DNA of 33,120 nucleotides. Origin: CAYUWG01 sp964448285 (GTDB taxonomy: Bacteria; Bacteroidota; Ignavibacteria; SZUA-365). Shown in pieces: positions 8,844 to 16,720 of this stretch. The notes beneath the pieces were generated by a model. That model ran no database searches. It was not told the DNA's origin and saw only the letters and a program-made list of their open reading frames with translations. A program made the translations under genes and the position numbers. The stretch spans positions 1-33,120 of the forward strand of contig CAYUWG010000043.1 of NCBI GenBank assembly GCA_964448285.1. The letters are read 5' to 3'. The stretch's first letter is position 1; every line of letters starts with the position of its first letter.

Positions 8844-10088
8844 GTGAACATGTCAACAAATCATCTTCAACTCAAACGAACCATTGACGAGATTTGGATG
8901 ACTCTGCTGCGACAACATGAAGAACTCGCCGCTGCGTTCAACAATGAGGTCGGCATAGGCGATGCACCCGCGGTCTTGAACATTGAGCGTGAGAGAACGC
9001 GGCTTGCCGTTCTCCTCGATCTCATCCGCGAATACGCACTCACGGAACACCCGGTCACTGTCTCGACGACGAAGCGGTCTGCGTGTCTTGAGTTGAATCT
9101 CCAGTTCCACCCAAATCCACTCTTTGCGTTGATCGTTAAAAGCATCGGAACGATTACCGAGCGCCAACCGAGTCTTCGGACGATTCAAACGCTTCAGGAT
9201 CCCGGAGCAGCCTATCTCATCGCCGAGCGGATCGGAAGCCAGAACTTCATCCAGACCGCAATGAGCTTTCATCGCGAAGAAGGAGTGACGTTTCACTCTT
9301 ACTACTTGCAGCGCCCGGTGAAAAGAAATGGTGGACGCGAGCGTCCACTCGTTCTCGTCATCGAAGACACAAAGCCGATCGGACTTCTCGTTGAAATGTA
9401 TCTCCGTCAATCCGGATGCAATACACTGCTCGCACACGAGGGACAAACGGGCGTTCAACTTGCGCGGGAACATAAACCAGACCTTATCACGCTCGATGTG
9501 ATGATGCCGCAGAAGGATGGATGGCAGGTACTTGAAGAATTGAAGACGAGCGACGATACGGCTATGATTCCCGTGGTGATCGTTTCCGTTCTGAAAGACA
9601 AGCAAGTCGGCTACCAGTTCGGCGCGTCGGATTACCTTACCAAGCCGGTCGTGCGAGAAGAACTCCTCGAGTGCGTCAATCGGATTACGAGCACAACGAC
9701 GCTTTCGAACCGCAAGCTTTCGACAAGCAACGGTGAGTACGCTCTGATCGCAAATGCCGAACGGGCTGCAGATCTCTCCAACCGCCTGACGATATTTCCG
9801 AGTCACTTAATACAGCCCGGCGACACGGCCTTCCTCGAAAGAATTCTGAACCTCCCGCAACTTCCGGATTACATTGTGGCCGACTTAGCGGAAACGAAGG
9901 AAAAGACATTAGGCAGCGTCCACCGCATCCGTCTTTCCAATGCGTTGAACTCGCTTCCGATCGTCGGCGTCATTCAACCGAAACAGGAAAATGAGATTGA
10001 CCTCCTCACGAACGGTTTGGTCGATGCATTGATACTCGAAGAAACGCTTTCGCCTGAGAAGGTCCGAGAAAAGCTCGCGCTTTCCTGA
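8844..10088 (+). CDS. Response regulator with central receiver domain and unassigned flanking domains
   Basis: A 414-aa protein. Residues ~168-285 are a CheY-like receiver: acidic pair E174/D175, phospho-acceptor D218 (KPDLITLDVMMPQKDG), S248 at the switch position and K267 (ASDYLTKP). Residues 1-160 begin with a helical stretch (IDEIWMTLLRQHEELAAAF) and then an alpha/beta segment I cannot name. Residues ~300-414 (PDYIVADLAE..., LPIVGVIQPKQENEIDLLTNGLVDALILEE) look like a degenerate second receiver lacking the catalytic residues. No DNA-binding domain is seen. The GTG at 8844 is preferred over the ATG at 8850 because AGCAGG lies 7 nt upstream. No kinase gene is adjacent. Confidence 0.85.
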   Translation: MNMSTNHLQLKRTIDEIWMTLLRQHEELAAAFNNEVGIGDAPAVLNIERERTRLAVLLDLIREYALTEHPVTVSTTKRSACLELNLQFHPNPLFALIVKSIGTITERQPSLRTIQTLQDPGAAYLIAERIGSQNFIQTAMSFHREEGVTFHSYYLQRPVKRNGGRERPLVLVIEDTKPIGLLVEMYLRQSGCNTLLAHEGQTGVQLAREHKPDLITLDVMMPQKDGWQVLEELKTSDDTAMIPVVIVSVLKDKQVGYQFGASDYLTKPVVREELLECVNRITSTTTLSNRKLSTSNGEYALIANAERAADLSNRLTIFPSHLIQPGDTAFLERILNLPQLPDYIVADLAETKEKTLGSVHRIRLSNALNSLPIVGVIQPKQENEIDLLTNGLVDALILEETLSPEKVREKLALS

Positions 10089-10089
10089 G

Positions 10090-10665
10090 TTACTTTTTTC
10101 CGCTGCTGCCAGGTTTGACCGCCGGAATCCCGCTTGCGCACAAAGGGCAATCCACCGGTTGGTATGTGACGACATCCAACGTTACAAGTGCATGAACCGG
10201 AATACCGAAATGCACTTTCCCTCCGCTTCTATCGACAAGCAGAGCAAGCCCCAAAATCTCCGCGCCGCTCTGTCGGACAATGTCAATCACTTCGAAGATG
10301 CTACCACCGGTCGTGACGATGTCTTCGACGAGAAGCACTTTGTGTTCGGGTGATAGTTGAAAACCGCGACGCAACACCATCTTTCCGTCAACGCGTTCGG
10401 TGAACATTGCGCGGCAATCGAGAGTCTTGCCTATCTCATGTGCAAGGATGATCCCGCCAGTGGCTGGCCCGAGAACGACATCCGGTTCTTGTGCACGAAA
10501 CCGGTCTGCGATTTCACTGCAGAGCATGGAGGTATAGCGTGGATGTTCGAGGACACGAAACTTCTCCACGTAGTGCGGGCTGTGTAAGCCGGATGTAAGG
10601 ATGAAATGCCCTTCGAGAAAGGCGCTTGAGTCTTTGAAGAGTTGTAACGCTTCGTCGCTTGTCAT
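10090..10665 (-). CDS. pyrE: Orotate phosphoribosyltransferase
   Basis: De novo pyrimidine synthesis enzyme joining orotate and PRPP to give OMP; cytosolic dimer. The length is 191 aa. The PRPP-binding motif VLLVEDIVTTGGS is present, and FILTSGLHSPHYVEKFR near the N-terminus and VLGPATGGIILAHEIGK match the OPRT substrate loops. The tail after ~170 carries CPLCASG, two cysteines of the sort seen in some OPRTs with a short C-terminal extension. It is convergent with the response regulator, with one base between the stop codons. Confidence 0.93.
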   Translation of the reverse strand: MTSDEALQLFKDSSAFLEGHFILTSGLHSPHYVEKFRVLEHPRYTSMLCSEIADRFRAQEPDVVLGPATGGIILAHEIGKTLDCRAMFTERVDGKMVLRRGFQLSPEHKVLLVEDIVTTGGSIFEVIDIVRQSGAEILGLALLVDRSGGKVHFGIPVHALVTLDVVTYQPVDCPLCASGIPAVKPGSSGKK

Positions 10666-11217
10666 TCGTGCTTTTCAGTTGTTTGATGGAATTCGGTCAT
10701 TCGCACCGCAAGATAACGATTGACAGGAGACTCGCTCCTGATGTGAAGAGGTAAAGAGGTGAAGAAGTGAAGAGGTAAAGAGTACGTTGTCCAATCTTCA
10801 GCGAGGAACATGTACGTTGTACACGCTTCAGCGTGTTACTGATGTGAAGAAGTGAAGAGGTAAAGAGGTGAAGAAGTGAAGAGGTAAAGAGTACGTTGTC
10901 CAATCTTTAGCGAGGAACATGTACGTTGTACACGCTTCAACGTGTTACTGATGTGAAGAGGTAAAGAGGTGAAGAAGTGAAGAGGTAAAAGAGTACGTTG
11001 TCCAATCTCCAGCGAGGAACATGTACGTTGTCCACGCTTCAGCGTGTCGGATTGTATCCTGGCTCGACGAAGGTCATCCCTCTTTGGCGTTTCCGGAAAA
11101 AGAGCCTTCTGTATATTGCCGCTTGTCGGTGAGGACTCACCGCAACAGGAAACGAATCGAACAAGAATACTTGTTGTGAGGTCGATTGAGAACACAACTG
11201 ACTGGAGAAAAAAGATT
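10666..11217. other. 552-nt gap between pyrE and htpX
   Basis: Holds the divergent 5' regions of pyrE and htpX, and between them a three-copy tandem repeat (10738-11048) that fills more than half of the gap. A frame open upstream of the htpX start from 11044 begins inside the repeat and shows no ribosome-binding site. I see no gene here. Confidence 0.6.
10738..11048. repeat. Tandem repeat of ~101-109 nt, three copies
   Basis: Copies at 10738-10838, 10839-10947 and 10948-11048. Each begins CTGATGTGAAGA and has a purine-rich first half built of GTGAAGAGGTAAAGAG-like 8-mers. The second half holds GTACGTTGTCCAATCTTCAGC, then GAGGAACATGTACGTTGT, then a hairpin ACACGC-TTCA-GCGTGT. The hairpin is perfect in copy 1 and partly broken in copies 2 and 3. 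Copy 2 is longer because the purine part has gained one short unit. The segment CTTCAGCGAGG recurs at 12923-12932. Confidence 0.85.
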
Positions 11218-12069
11218 ATGAATACTATGAAAACTTTTATCCTAATGGCGGCGCTCACCGCCCTGTTGATTGCCATCGGTGCAATACTCGGCGGCAAGGG
11301 AGGAATGATCATCGCGCTCGTCATTGCGGTTGCGATGAACTTCGGCTCATATTGGTTCAGCGATAAGATCGTCTTGAAAATGTACCATGCACAGCAATTG
11401 ACGCGCGAATCGACACCGCAGCTTTTTCGCATCACCGAGGACTTAGCGATGCGTGCAGGACTTCCGATGCCGCAACTCTATCTCATCCCGAATCCGCAGC
11501 CCAACGCTTTCGCAACCGGTCGCGACCCGAATCACGCTGTTGTCGCAGTCACGGAGGGATTGCTGCGCCTGCTGCCTGAAAACGAACTGCGGGGAGTCAT
11601 TGCGCACGAACTTGCGCACGTGCGGAACCGCGATATCCTCGTTGGAACGATCGCCGCGACGCTTGCCGGCGCTGTGAGCATGATTGCAAACATGGCAACG
11701 TGGGCGTTGATGTTCGGTGGACGCGGCTCCGACGACAGAGACGGCAGTCCACTCGCCGGCATTCTCATGCTGATCCTTGCACCGATTGCCGCGACGCTCA
11801 TTCAACTCGCCGTTTCCCGCTCGCGCGAATTCCTTGCGGACGAGACGGCAGCGCAATTCACCGGCGACCCTTCGGGACTCGCGAATGCATTGCGTCGTCT
11901 TCATACGAGCGTACAGCGTCTCCCGATGGAAGCAAACCCGGCAACAGCACACATGTTCATCGTCAGCCCGCTCTCAGGCGGCGGCTTTACGAAACTCTTC
12001 TCCACTCACCCACCGATGGAAGAGCGCATCGCGCGATTAGAGCAATTGATGTTCGGAAGAGCATCATAG
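11218..12069 (+). CDS. htpX: Membrane zinc metalloprotease HtpX
   Basis: Inner-membrane M48-family protease that degrades misfolded membrane proteins; 283 aa from the ATG at 11218, which follows GGAGAAAAAAG. Two N-terminal helices (FILMAALTALLIAIGAIL and MIIALVIAVAMNFGSYW) are followed by the cytosolic catalytic domain: zinc ligands H130 and H134 with general base E131 (VIAHELAHVRNRD) and the third ligand E204 (SREFLADETA). Two further hydrophobic stretches lie between (~143-168 and ~178-197). The C-terminal FSTHPPMEERIARLEQL is typical. It stands alone, with a REP-like palindrome just downstream. Confidence 0.95.
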   Translation: MNTMKTFILMAALTALLIAIGAILGGKGGMIIALVIAVAMNFGSYWFSDKIVLKMYHAQQLTRESTPQLFRITEDLAMRAGLPMPQLYLIPNPQPNAFATGRDPNHAVVAVTEGLLRLLPENELRGVIAHELAHVRNRDILVGTIAATLAGAVSMIANMATWALMFGGRGSDDRDGSPLAGILMLILAPIAATLIQLAVSRSREFLADETAAQFTGDPSGLANALRRLHTSVQRLPMEANPATAHMFIVSPLSGGGFTKLFSTHPPMEERIARLEQLMFGRAS

Positions 12070-12094
12070 GGACACATCCACAAAATCATACCGT

Positions 12095-12121
12095 GTAGGG
12101 GCGAGGTCACATAGCCCCTAC
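12095..12121. repeat. REP-like palindrome, 3' of htpX
   Basis: Begins GTAGGGGCGAGGTCA and ends AGCCCCTAC: outer arms GTAGGGGC/GCCCCTAC pair and the centre is imperfect. Member of the GTAGGGGCGAGG family seen throughout 12-26 kb. It flanks the MntA/HepT pair on one side; a sister copy at 12933 flanks the other. Confidence 0.75.
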
Positions 12122-12153
12122 GATGAGCGATAACTGAACATCATAATGATGTT

Positions 12154-12516
12154 TTATACATCCAATGGCAGTTGCGGATTGAGATCATCAAGCATTCGTT
12201 CGATGTGAGGTTTGATCATTGGGAGATTTGCAGTAATGACTTTCCAAACGATTTCATGATCGATTCCAAAATAGAAGTGAACTATGCGGTCCCTTATTGC
12301 GGCCATATCCTTCCAATGTATCGAGAGGTATTTCGAACGAACGGAGCTTGGGATGTTCTTCGATGCTTCGCCTATGACGTGAATATTCCATACAACAGCG
12401 TTTACCGTGCGCCCATCCTTCTGAAAATCCTCGAAGGTCATTTCTTGGATATAGGATTCGATATTCGTGATTGCATCCATAATATCACGAACGAAATACC
12501 ACGCCGCACGCTTCAT
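12154..12516 (-). CDS. hepT: HepT-like toxin (DUF86 / HEPN family)
   Basis: A 120-aa all-helical HEPN protein. The catalytic motif R-x4-H-x-Y is intact as R75-DRIV-H80-F-Y82 (MAAIRDRIVHFYFGID), with the usual N-terminal DIMDAITNIESYI helix and NIHVIGEASKNIP block. HepT proteins are RNA-targeting toxins, neutralised when a MntA-type nucleotidyltransferase adenylylates the tyrosine of this motif. Its start overlaps the stop of the upstream nucleotidyltransferase gene (12513-12516), as is usual for the pair. Confidence 0.9.
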   Translation of the reverse strand: MKRAAWYFVRDIMDAITNIESYIQEMTFEDFQKDGRTVNAVVWNIHVIGEASKNIPSSVRSKYLSIHWKDMAAIRDRIVHFYFGIDHEIVWKVITANLPMIKPHIERMLDDLNPQLPLDV

Positions 12517-12887
12517 GCGTACACGACCTCATTGAGAATTTGCTCACGGAGTTCTTTGCGGATAACAGGTTTACGCACGAGATCAACCTTACTGCAAAGA
12601 ATTTCCTCAAGGTAGTCGGCAAGTCCAATGAACACGAACAGATCAGGAATCTCATCGAAATCAACGAGTATGTCGATGTCGCTCCTGCTCCTCTGCTCTC
12701 CTCTCGCGAACGAACCGAAGATTCCAATCTCACGCACCCTGTATCGCTCCCGTAACGTGCCCTTATGGTTTCTGAGTATCTGAACATATTGTTCAAGTGT
12801 GGGTCTGCTTTCCCCGACGTGCCCTTTCAAAGATTTCACGTGAGAGAATTTACGGTTCAAAGAACGGTCAATGTGTTTCGAACTCAT
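12513..12887 (-). CDS. mntA: MntA-like nucleotidyltransferase antitoxin
   Basis: Minimal nucleotidyltransferase, 124 aa from the ATG at 12887. The active-site pattern G-S-x10-D-x-D is complete: G58-S59 ... D70-x-D72 (IFGSFARGEQRSRSDIDILVDF). A further carboxylate is expected in KVDLV near residue 105. It acts with HepT downstream, probably as the adenylylating antitoxin. Longer versions starting at TTG 12917 or GTG 12911 are open; no ribosome-binding site settles the choice. The N-terminal ~30 residues are unusual for the family and may include non-translated sequence. Confidence 0.87.
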   Translation of the reverse strand: MSSKHIDRSLNRKFSHVKSLKGHVGESRPTLEQYVQILRNHKGTLRERYRVREIGIFGSFARGEQRSRSDIDILVDFDEIPDLFVFIGLADYLEEILCSKVDLVRKPVIRKELREQILNEVVYA

Positions 12888-12932
12888 GGCGCAAACAATG
12901 TAATGAACCACGCTCAATTATCTTCAGCGAGG

Positions 12933-12957
12933 TGTAGTGGCGAGGTCACATAGCCCA
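12933..12957. repeat. REP-like palindrome variant, 5' of mntA
   Basis: Same family and orientation as 12095-12121: the inner GGCGAGGTCACATAGCCC is shared exactly, while the right outer arm has decayed. Directly preceded by TCTTCAGCGAGG, which also occurs in the 10.7-kb tandem repeat. Confidence 0.65.
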
Positions 12958-13028
12958 TTCCCATACAAACACACCATGTAATGTCGAGATCAACTCGCTC
13001 CGACTGAACATGGGGTTATCGCGCGTTC

Positions 13029-14330
13029 CTACCTGTGGCCGTGCAAGATGTATTTGCTCACTACCCGCCCGTTCGATTGGAGTTGTGCGATATAAAGACC
13101 GCCGGGGTTGTGGACTACACTCCATTGGCGTTCATGATATCCCGGTTCCAATTCATTGTCTTCAAGTGACACGACGAGTCTTCCCCAAATGTCGAAGATC
13201 TGAAGGCGAGCTATTCCGCGTTGCGGGAGGAAAAAGCGGAAGGTTGTCGATGAGGAGAAAGGATTCGGGTAGTTCGATTCAAGGAGGAGTTCTTTCGTCG
13301 CTATGGAGGGGAACTTAACATCCAGAATGCTGCCGCTGAGTTCGAACACACCGTCATTTTCCGATGCAATATAGAGGGTGTCACCGTTCGGGTGAGCCTT
13401 TAGTCCGCATATGCGGGAAGTATTCATCTTCAGGATATTGCGCCACGTTTGCCCGCCGTCTATGCTTCGAAAAAGGGAATCTCGAATCGCCGCAAAAACG
13501 ATATTGGGATTGCGCTCCACGACAGACATTCCGGTCACGTTCGAGCCCCAAAGCGTCCTTCGCCATGTTGAACCTTTATCAAAACTGACGAAGACGCCTC
13601 CAGCATCAATCCAATCGTTCGTTCCGACAATTAAACGGTCTCCATGAACGAAGAAGATCGGGTTGCGGGATGAAGTTTGGATCTGGGCAAACTCTTGCCA
13701 CGTTCGTCCTTCATCATTGGAAGAATAGAAGTAAAGTTGATTCCAACCGCTTGCGGAAAACAGAGTTGTTGAATGAAGCACGTTCGAGGGACTCGAACGC
13801 GGAGCATTGATAGACCCGTCCATCTTAGTCCACTGAAGCCCGCCGTCTCTGCTCACCCAGGGCGAAAAATGAATGCGGTATATCGCTGTATCGCGCTCCG
13901 TTGCAACGAAACAAAGCGATGAAGTGCCTATGGTTATCGACAAGTTATCATACTGATAGGACATATCGGTTATGCGAGAACCGAAAAAAAACTCACCTCC
14001 ACATCCGCTCTGACTACCGGAAGCCTGTGCTATATAAATCCCTTCGACAAACGGTGAAGCAGTAACCGAACTGAACTCGATTTCCGTCGCATGAATTCCC
14101 CAACCGTATTGACCGTTTCGTTCAAGGATGCTCCACTTGCCGTCATAGTGAGCGCTGACGTCAGAGTTTGTCACGACATACACGATCCTCGATTTCCCCT
14201 GGCGAAATTGGACGTCGAGGCTCCGGATTGATCTCCCATGCGCGGAGTCCGGTCCGATGTAACGCAGTTGCGATTGTGCCGGAAGAACCAAATTCAGCAC
14301 CAGTAACACGGAAAGCATCAAGTATTTCAT
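13029..14330 (-). CDS. Secreted Asp-box (sialidase-like propeller) protein with type IX sorting domain
   Basis: 433 aa. Signal peptide at 1-20 (LMLSVLLVLNLVLPAQS). Several Asp-box/BNR motifs (S-x-D-x-G-x-x-W) are visible: VSRDGGLQWTK, SSNDEGRTWQE, SFDKGSTWRR and SIDGGQTWRN, pointing to a beta-propeller such as those in exo-sialidases and photosystem-stability-like proteins. Residues 351-433 are a type IX secretion sorting domain (SNYPNPFSSSTTFRFFLP, ..LQIFDIWGRLV.., PGGLYIAQL). A GAGGAG ribosome-binding site precedes the ATG at 14330. It is probably exported to or across the outer membrane; ligand unknown. No catalytic residues can be claimed. Confidence 0.88.
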   Translation of the reverse strand: MKYLMLSVLLVLNLVLPAQSQLRYIGPDSAHGRSIRSLDVQFRQGKSRIVYVVTNSDVSAHYDGKWSILERNGQYGWGIHATEIEFSSVTASPFVEGIYIAQASGSQSGCGGEFFFGSRITDMSYQYDNLSITIGTSSLCFVATERDTAIYRIHFSPWVSRDGGLQWTKMDGSINAPRSSPSNVLHSTTLFSASGWNQLYFYSSNDEGRTWQEFAQIQTSSRNPIFFVHGDRLIVGTNDWIDAGGVFVSFDKGSTWRRTLWGSNVTGMSVVERNPNIVFAAIRDSLFRSIDGGQTWRNILKMNTSRICGLKAHPNGDTLYIASENDGVFELSGSILDVKFPSIATKELLLESNYPNPFSSSTTFRFFLPQRGIARLQIFDIWGRLVVSLEDNELEPGYHERQWSVVHNPGGLYIAQLQSNGRVVSKYILHGHR

Positions 14331-14388
14331 CGGCGTATCTCCTCAGGTCGATTGGAGACAACCTACTGAATAGAGACATGAATATCAA

Positions 14389-14661
14389 TCATTTCATCAC
14401 ATGAGAATTCTGACTTTCATCGATCGTGGGATTATTCGAATCGAGATGCCACATCAAAGGATTCAGTTCGATGTATCGCGCGATGAAGAAATGCTCGCGA
14501 TCCGAAAGGATGATGTGATCGTAATACCGCGATTGCCGGAAGGATCTACCTTGAGACAAACCCGTTTCCCGCACCTGTTTCGTCACCGCTGATTTATACG
14601 AACGGATGATGGTTGATAATGAACCTAGTTGTGGCTTCCCAAACGCTTCGTGGTGGGACAC
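14389..14661 (-). pseudogene. Remnant of a REP-associated tyrosine transposase
   Basis: The 90-codon frame carries only the C-terminal third of a RAYT: LGSLSTIIRSYKSAVTKQV, YYDHIILSDREHFFIARYIELNP and LMWHLDSNNP. This closely matches the intact RAYT at 16721-17674, and the DNA is near identical over about 14445-14520 versus 16864-16940. The HUH domain is missing and the tail is cut, so it cannot be active. A perfect 22-bp palindrome (14655-14676) sits at its truncated 5' end. Confidence 0.8.
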
Positions 14662-14676
14662 GGCATGCCGTGTCCC
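14655..14676. repeat. Perfect 22-bp palindrome (REP subtype GGGACACGGCA)
   Basis: GGGACACGGCA at 14655-14665 is followed directly by its reverse complement. The same 22-bp core occurs inside hsdR at 23750-23771. It lies between hsdS and the RAYT remnant. Confidence 0.85.
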
Positions 14677-14688
14677 TACACAGATGTT

Positions 14689-15870
14689 TTACGCAACTAA
14701 TTCCCCACGAAACGCCCGCTGCATGAGGCTCTGAAACAGATTCTCCAATTCCTTCTCGCTTTCTCTTTGCTGGGCGCGGAGGGATTCGACTTTCTCGACC
14801 AAGGTGGCAAACTTCTGTTGCTCCAACAACGGTGGCAATAGGAGGCTCACTGTTTTCAATCTCTCCTTTGACACATTTGGCATTGACCCAGCTGACCCCC
14901 CTGAAAGATTCTGAATCTTCCGCTGGTTAGCTTCTTGGTTAAGGGCTCGCCAGAGATAGTGGCCAGTGACAATTTCTTTCTTGAAAACCAATCTGAAGGT
15001 AAGGTCGGAAAGCAGAAGTTTCGATCTTGTTTTCAATACGAGTGCGGTTCTGCCAACTAACTCATACGTGTTCTTCCTAACCAACAGGACATCACCTGAA
15101 TGAACTTCGTCTTCAGGATCTGGTTTCATGTTCTCTGGCAAGGCTTTGTTCTGAGATTCATTGTATCGTCCTTGAGTGACCGCACTCAGTTTCAAAACAC
15201 CCCACTCATTATCTGATGCAGTTCGCTCCAAACATACCGGACTCTTTCCACTATCAATTCTTTCAAGAATGTCCACGAGCTTCGCCTCTTTCCAAACCTT
15301 CGGATTCGTCACAGGGTCGCCGAACATCTCCAGAAAGACAGACTGCAAGAACTCATCGGTGAGTTTGTTTGCCTGCCTACGCTTCTCCCGCACCGCATCC
15401 GTTTTCTCCAATATCGCAGCGATCTTCGTCTGGATGGGGAGAGGTGGAAGTGGGATTTCGAGATCCTCCACCATCGGTTTTGTAACATGTTGAAGCCCAA
15501 CACCGCCATGCGCTTTATCGATTAGACTATTGAGTTTGTAGTTGATGGACAGCTTTGCCCAAACCGGATCGATTACTCTATCATTCAGATCAACACGGAA
15601 AATATGTTGATTAAGTATCGCTTTACCTCTATTCCAAATGTGAGCACCAAACGAAGTTCCTGGTGTTCCTGACCATGCAAGTAGTAAGTTTCCATCATTG
15701 ATAATCACTTGTTTCTCAAGATTGCCTGCCCAATGATTGAATTCTTTCGCACCATCATTCAGGTTTTGTATACGAACAATTCTAATCCCTTCCTTACTCC
15801 AATCGAATGGCTTGAATGCTTTCCCATTAACAAGATTGCAAATTGAACCGAGCTTAACTGACTTAAACAT
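14689..15870 (-). CDS. hsdS: Type I restriction-modification specificity subunit
   Basis: 393 aa, DNA-recognition subunit of a type I R-M complex. It shows the two-half layout: target-recognition domain 1 (~1-150), a central conserved helix (LPPLPIQTKIAAILEKTDAVREKRRQ, ~135-185), target-recognition domain 2 (~200-345), and the C-terminal conserved helix (LPPLLEQQKFATLVEKVESLRAQQ, ~345-393). Each recognition domain should read one half of a bipartite site; the site cannot be read from sequence. It starts 2 nt after the DUF5131 stop. It is separated from hsdM by two unrelated genes, which is unusual. Confidence 0.93.
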   Translation of the reverse strand: MFKSVKLGSICNLVNGKAFKPFDWSKEGIRIVRIQNLNDGAKEFNHWAGNLEKQVIINDGNLLLAWSGTPGTSFGAHIWNRGKAILNQHIFRVDLNDRVIDPVWAKLSINYKLNSLIDKAHGGVGLQHVTKPMVEDLEIPLPPLPIQTKIAAILEKTDAVREKRRQANKLTDEFLQSVFLEMFGDPVTNPKVWKEAKLVDILERIDSGKSPVCLERTASDNEWGVLKLSAVTQGRYNESQNKALPENMKPDPEDEVHSGDVLLVRKNTYELVGRTALVLKTRSKLLLSDLTFRLVFKKEIVTGHYLWRALNQEANQRKIQNLSGGSAGSMPNVSKERLKTVSLLLPPLLEQQKFATLVEKVESLRAQQRESEKELENLFQSLMQRAFRGELVA

Positions 15871-15872
15871 TC

Positions 15873-16619
15873 TTATGCTGCTATTGCTTTCATAATTTGA
15901 TCCCTCCTCTTCGCCACCGGCATTTCATCCCATGTCCTTCGGTCCAGTTTGCGACCGGTTTTCTTTTTTCGCGTTCCTCCCCATTGCTTGAAAAAGAAGG
16001 GGACGTTTTTCTCGACGCAGGTATCTCGTAATTCTCTCACCCATTCGGGATCCATTGGTCTGCTCCTCGGTCCCGATTCTCCACCGACGATCACCCAATC
16101 GATCCCGCGAAGATTGATGGTCGTTATCCGAGAGAGGAGCGGTTCAACCGACAGAAAACGTACAGCCGATGGAACGCGACGCAAATGGTCAGCCCGGTAC
16201 ACATACTCCTGGCTCTCGATGCTCACACCCATCCATACATTCTGCGGCCAATACAATTGTGAAGCCAAAGATGTAAGCCGTTCAGAACGCTTCGTAAGTA
16301 TCTGGAATGTATGCCAATGAGCTTGTGCCATCATCTCAAAGACCTGTCGGACGAAATCGAATGGGATGTTCTCATGGAAAAGATCGCTCATGGAATTCAC
16401 GAAAATCGTCCGAGGTTTTTTCCATAAGAGCGGCTGACCGATCACATCTTGATGCAACGTCAATTCGAAACCGTTTCTATAACGATACGCACCCATACTT
16501 CGCAAGCGTTTCGCCATTCGATCCGCATAACAGTTCTTGCAACCGGGACTGATCTTCGTACAGCCTGTGACAGGATTCCAGGTTGCATCTGTCCATTCGA
16601 TGTGAGAGTGATCAGCCAT
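15873..16619 (-). CDS. DUF5131 (phage Gp37/Gp68-type) three-cysteine protein
   Basis: 248 aa. The N-terminus IEWTDATWNPVTGCTKISPGCKNCYADRMAKRL carries the family's three-cysteine C-x6-C-x2-C motif, reminiscent of radical-SAM iron-sulfur sites. The conserved blocks FVNSMSDLFHENIP, TFQILTKRSERL, VWMGVSIESQ, RFLSVEPLL, DWVIVGGESGPRSRPM and PFFFKQWGG are all present, so it is full length. The biochemical role is unproven. It is often found in phages and defence-type islands, in many cases next to a TcmP-type partner, which I do not see here. It sits between the RAYT and hsdS. Confidence 0.85.
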   Translation of the reverse strand: MADHSHIEWTDATWNPVTGCTKISPGCKNCYADRMAKRLRSMGAYRYRNGFELTLHQDVIGQPLLWKKPRTIFVNSMSDLFHENIPFDFVRQVFEMMAQAHWHTFQILTKRSERLTSLASQLYWPQNVWMGVSIESQEYVYRADHLRRVPSAVRFLSVEPLLSRITTINLRGIDWVIVGGESGPRSRPMDPEWVRELRDTCVEKNVPFFFKQWGGTRKKKTGRKLDRRTWDEMPVAKRRDQIMKAIAA

Positions 16620-16634
16620 TACGAAAAGTCATTC

Positions 16635-16656
16635 GTAGGGGTGTGGTCTCCGCATC
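16635..16656. repeat. REP-like element, GTAGGGGTGYGGT subtype
   Basis: GTAGGGGTGTGGTCTCCGCA followed by TC. Degenerate member of the GTAGGGGTGCGGTCACCGCATCC subtype found inside hsdM. It lies in the gap between the RAYT and the DUF5131 gene. Confidence 0.6.
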
Positions 16657-16675
16657 TGATCCAATCAATATATCC

Positions 16676-16710
16676 CATTGTAGGGGCGAGGTCACCTCGC
16701 CCCTACAATG
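16676..16710. repeat. Perfect REP palindrome at the RAYT 3' end
   Basis: A 16-bp perfect stem (CATTGTAGGGGCGAGG, 16676-16691) with a 3-nt TCA loop and its exact complement at 16695-16710. It lies 10 nt past the RAYT stop codon, the classic position of a REP beside its own transposase. Confidence 0.9.
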
Positions 16711-16720
16711 TATCTCGTGT

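Noticed and set aside
11044..11217. 58-codon N-terminal extension of HtpX
   Set aside because: It begins in the tandem repeat; the ATG at 11218 follows a good ribosome-binding site and starts right at the first transmembrane helix, as in the family.
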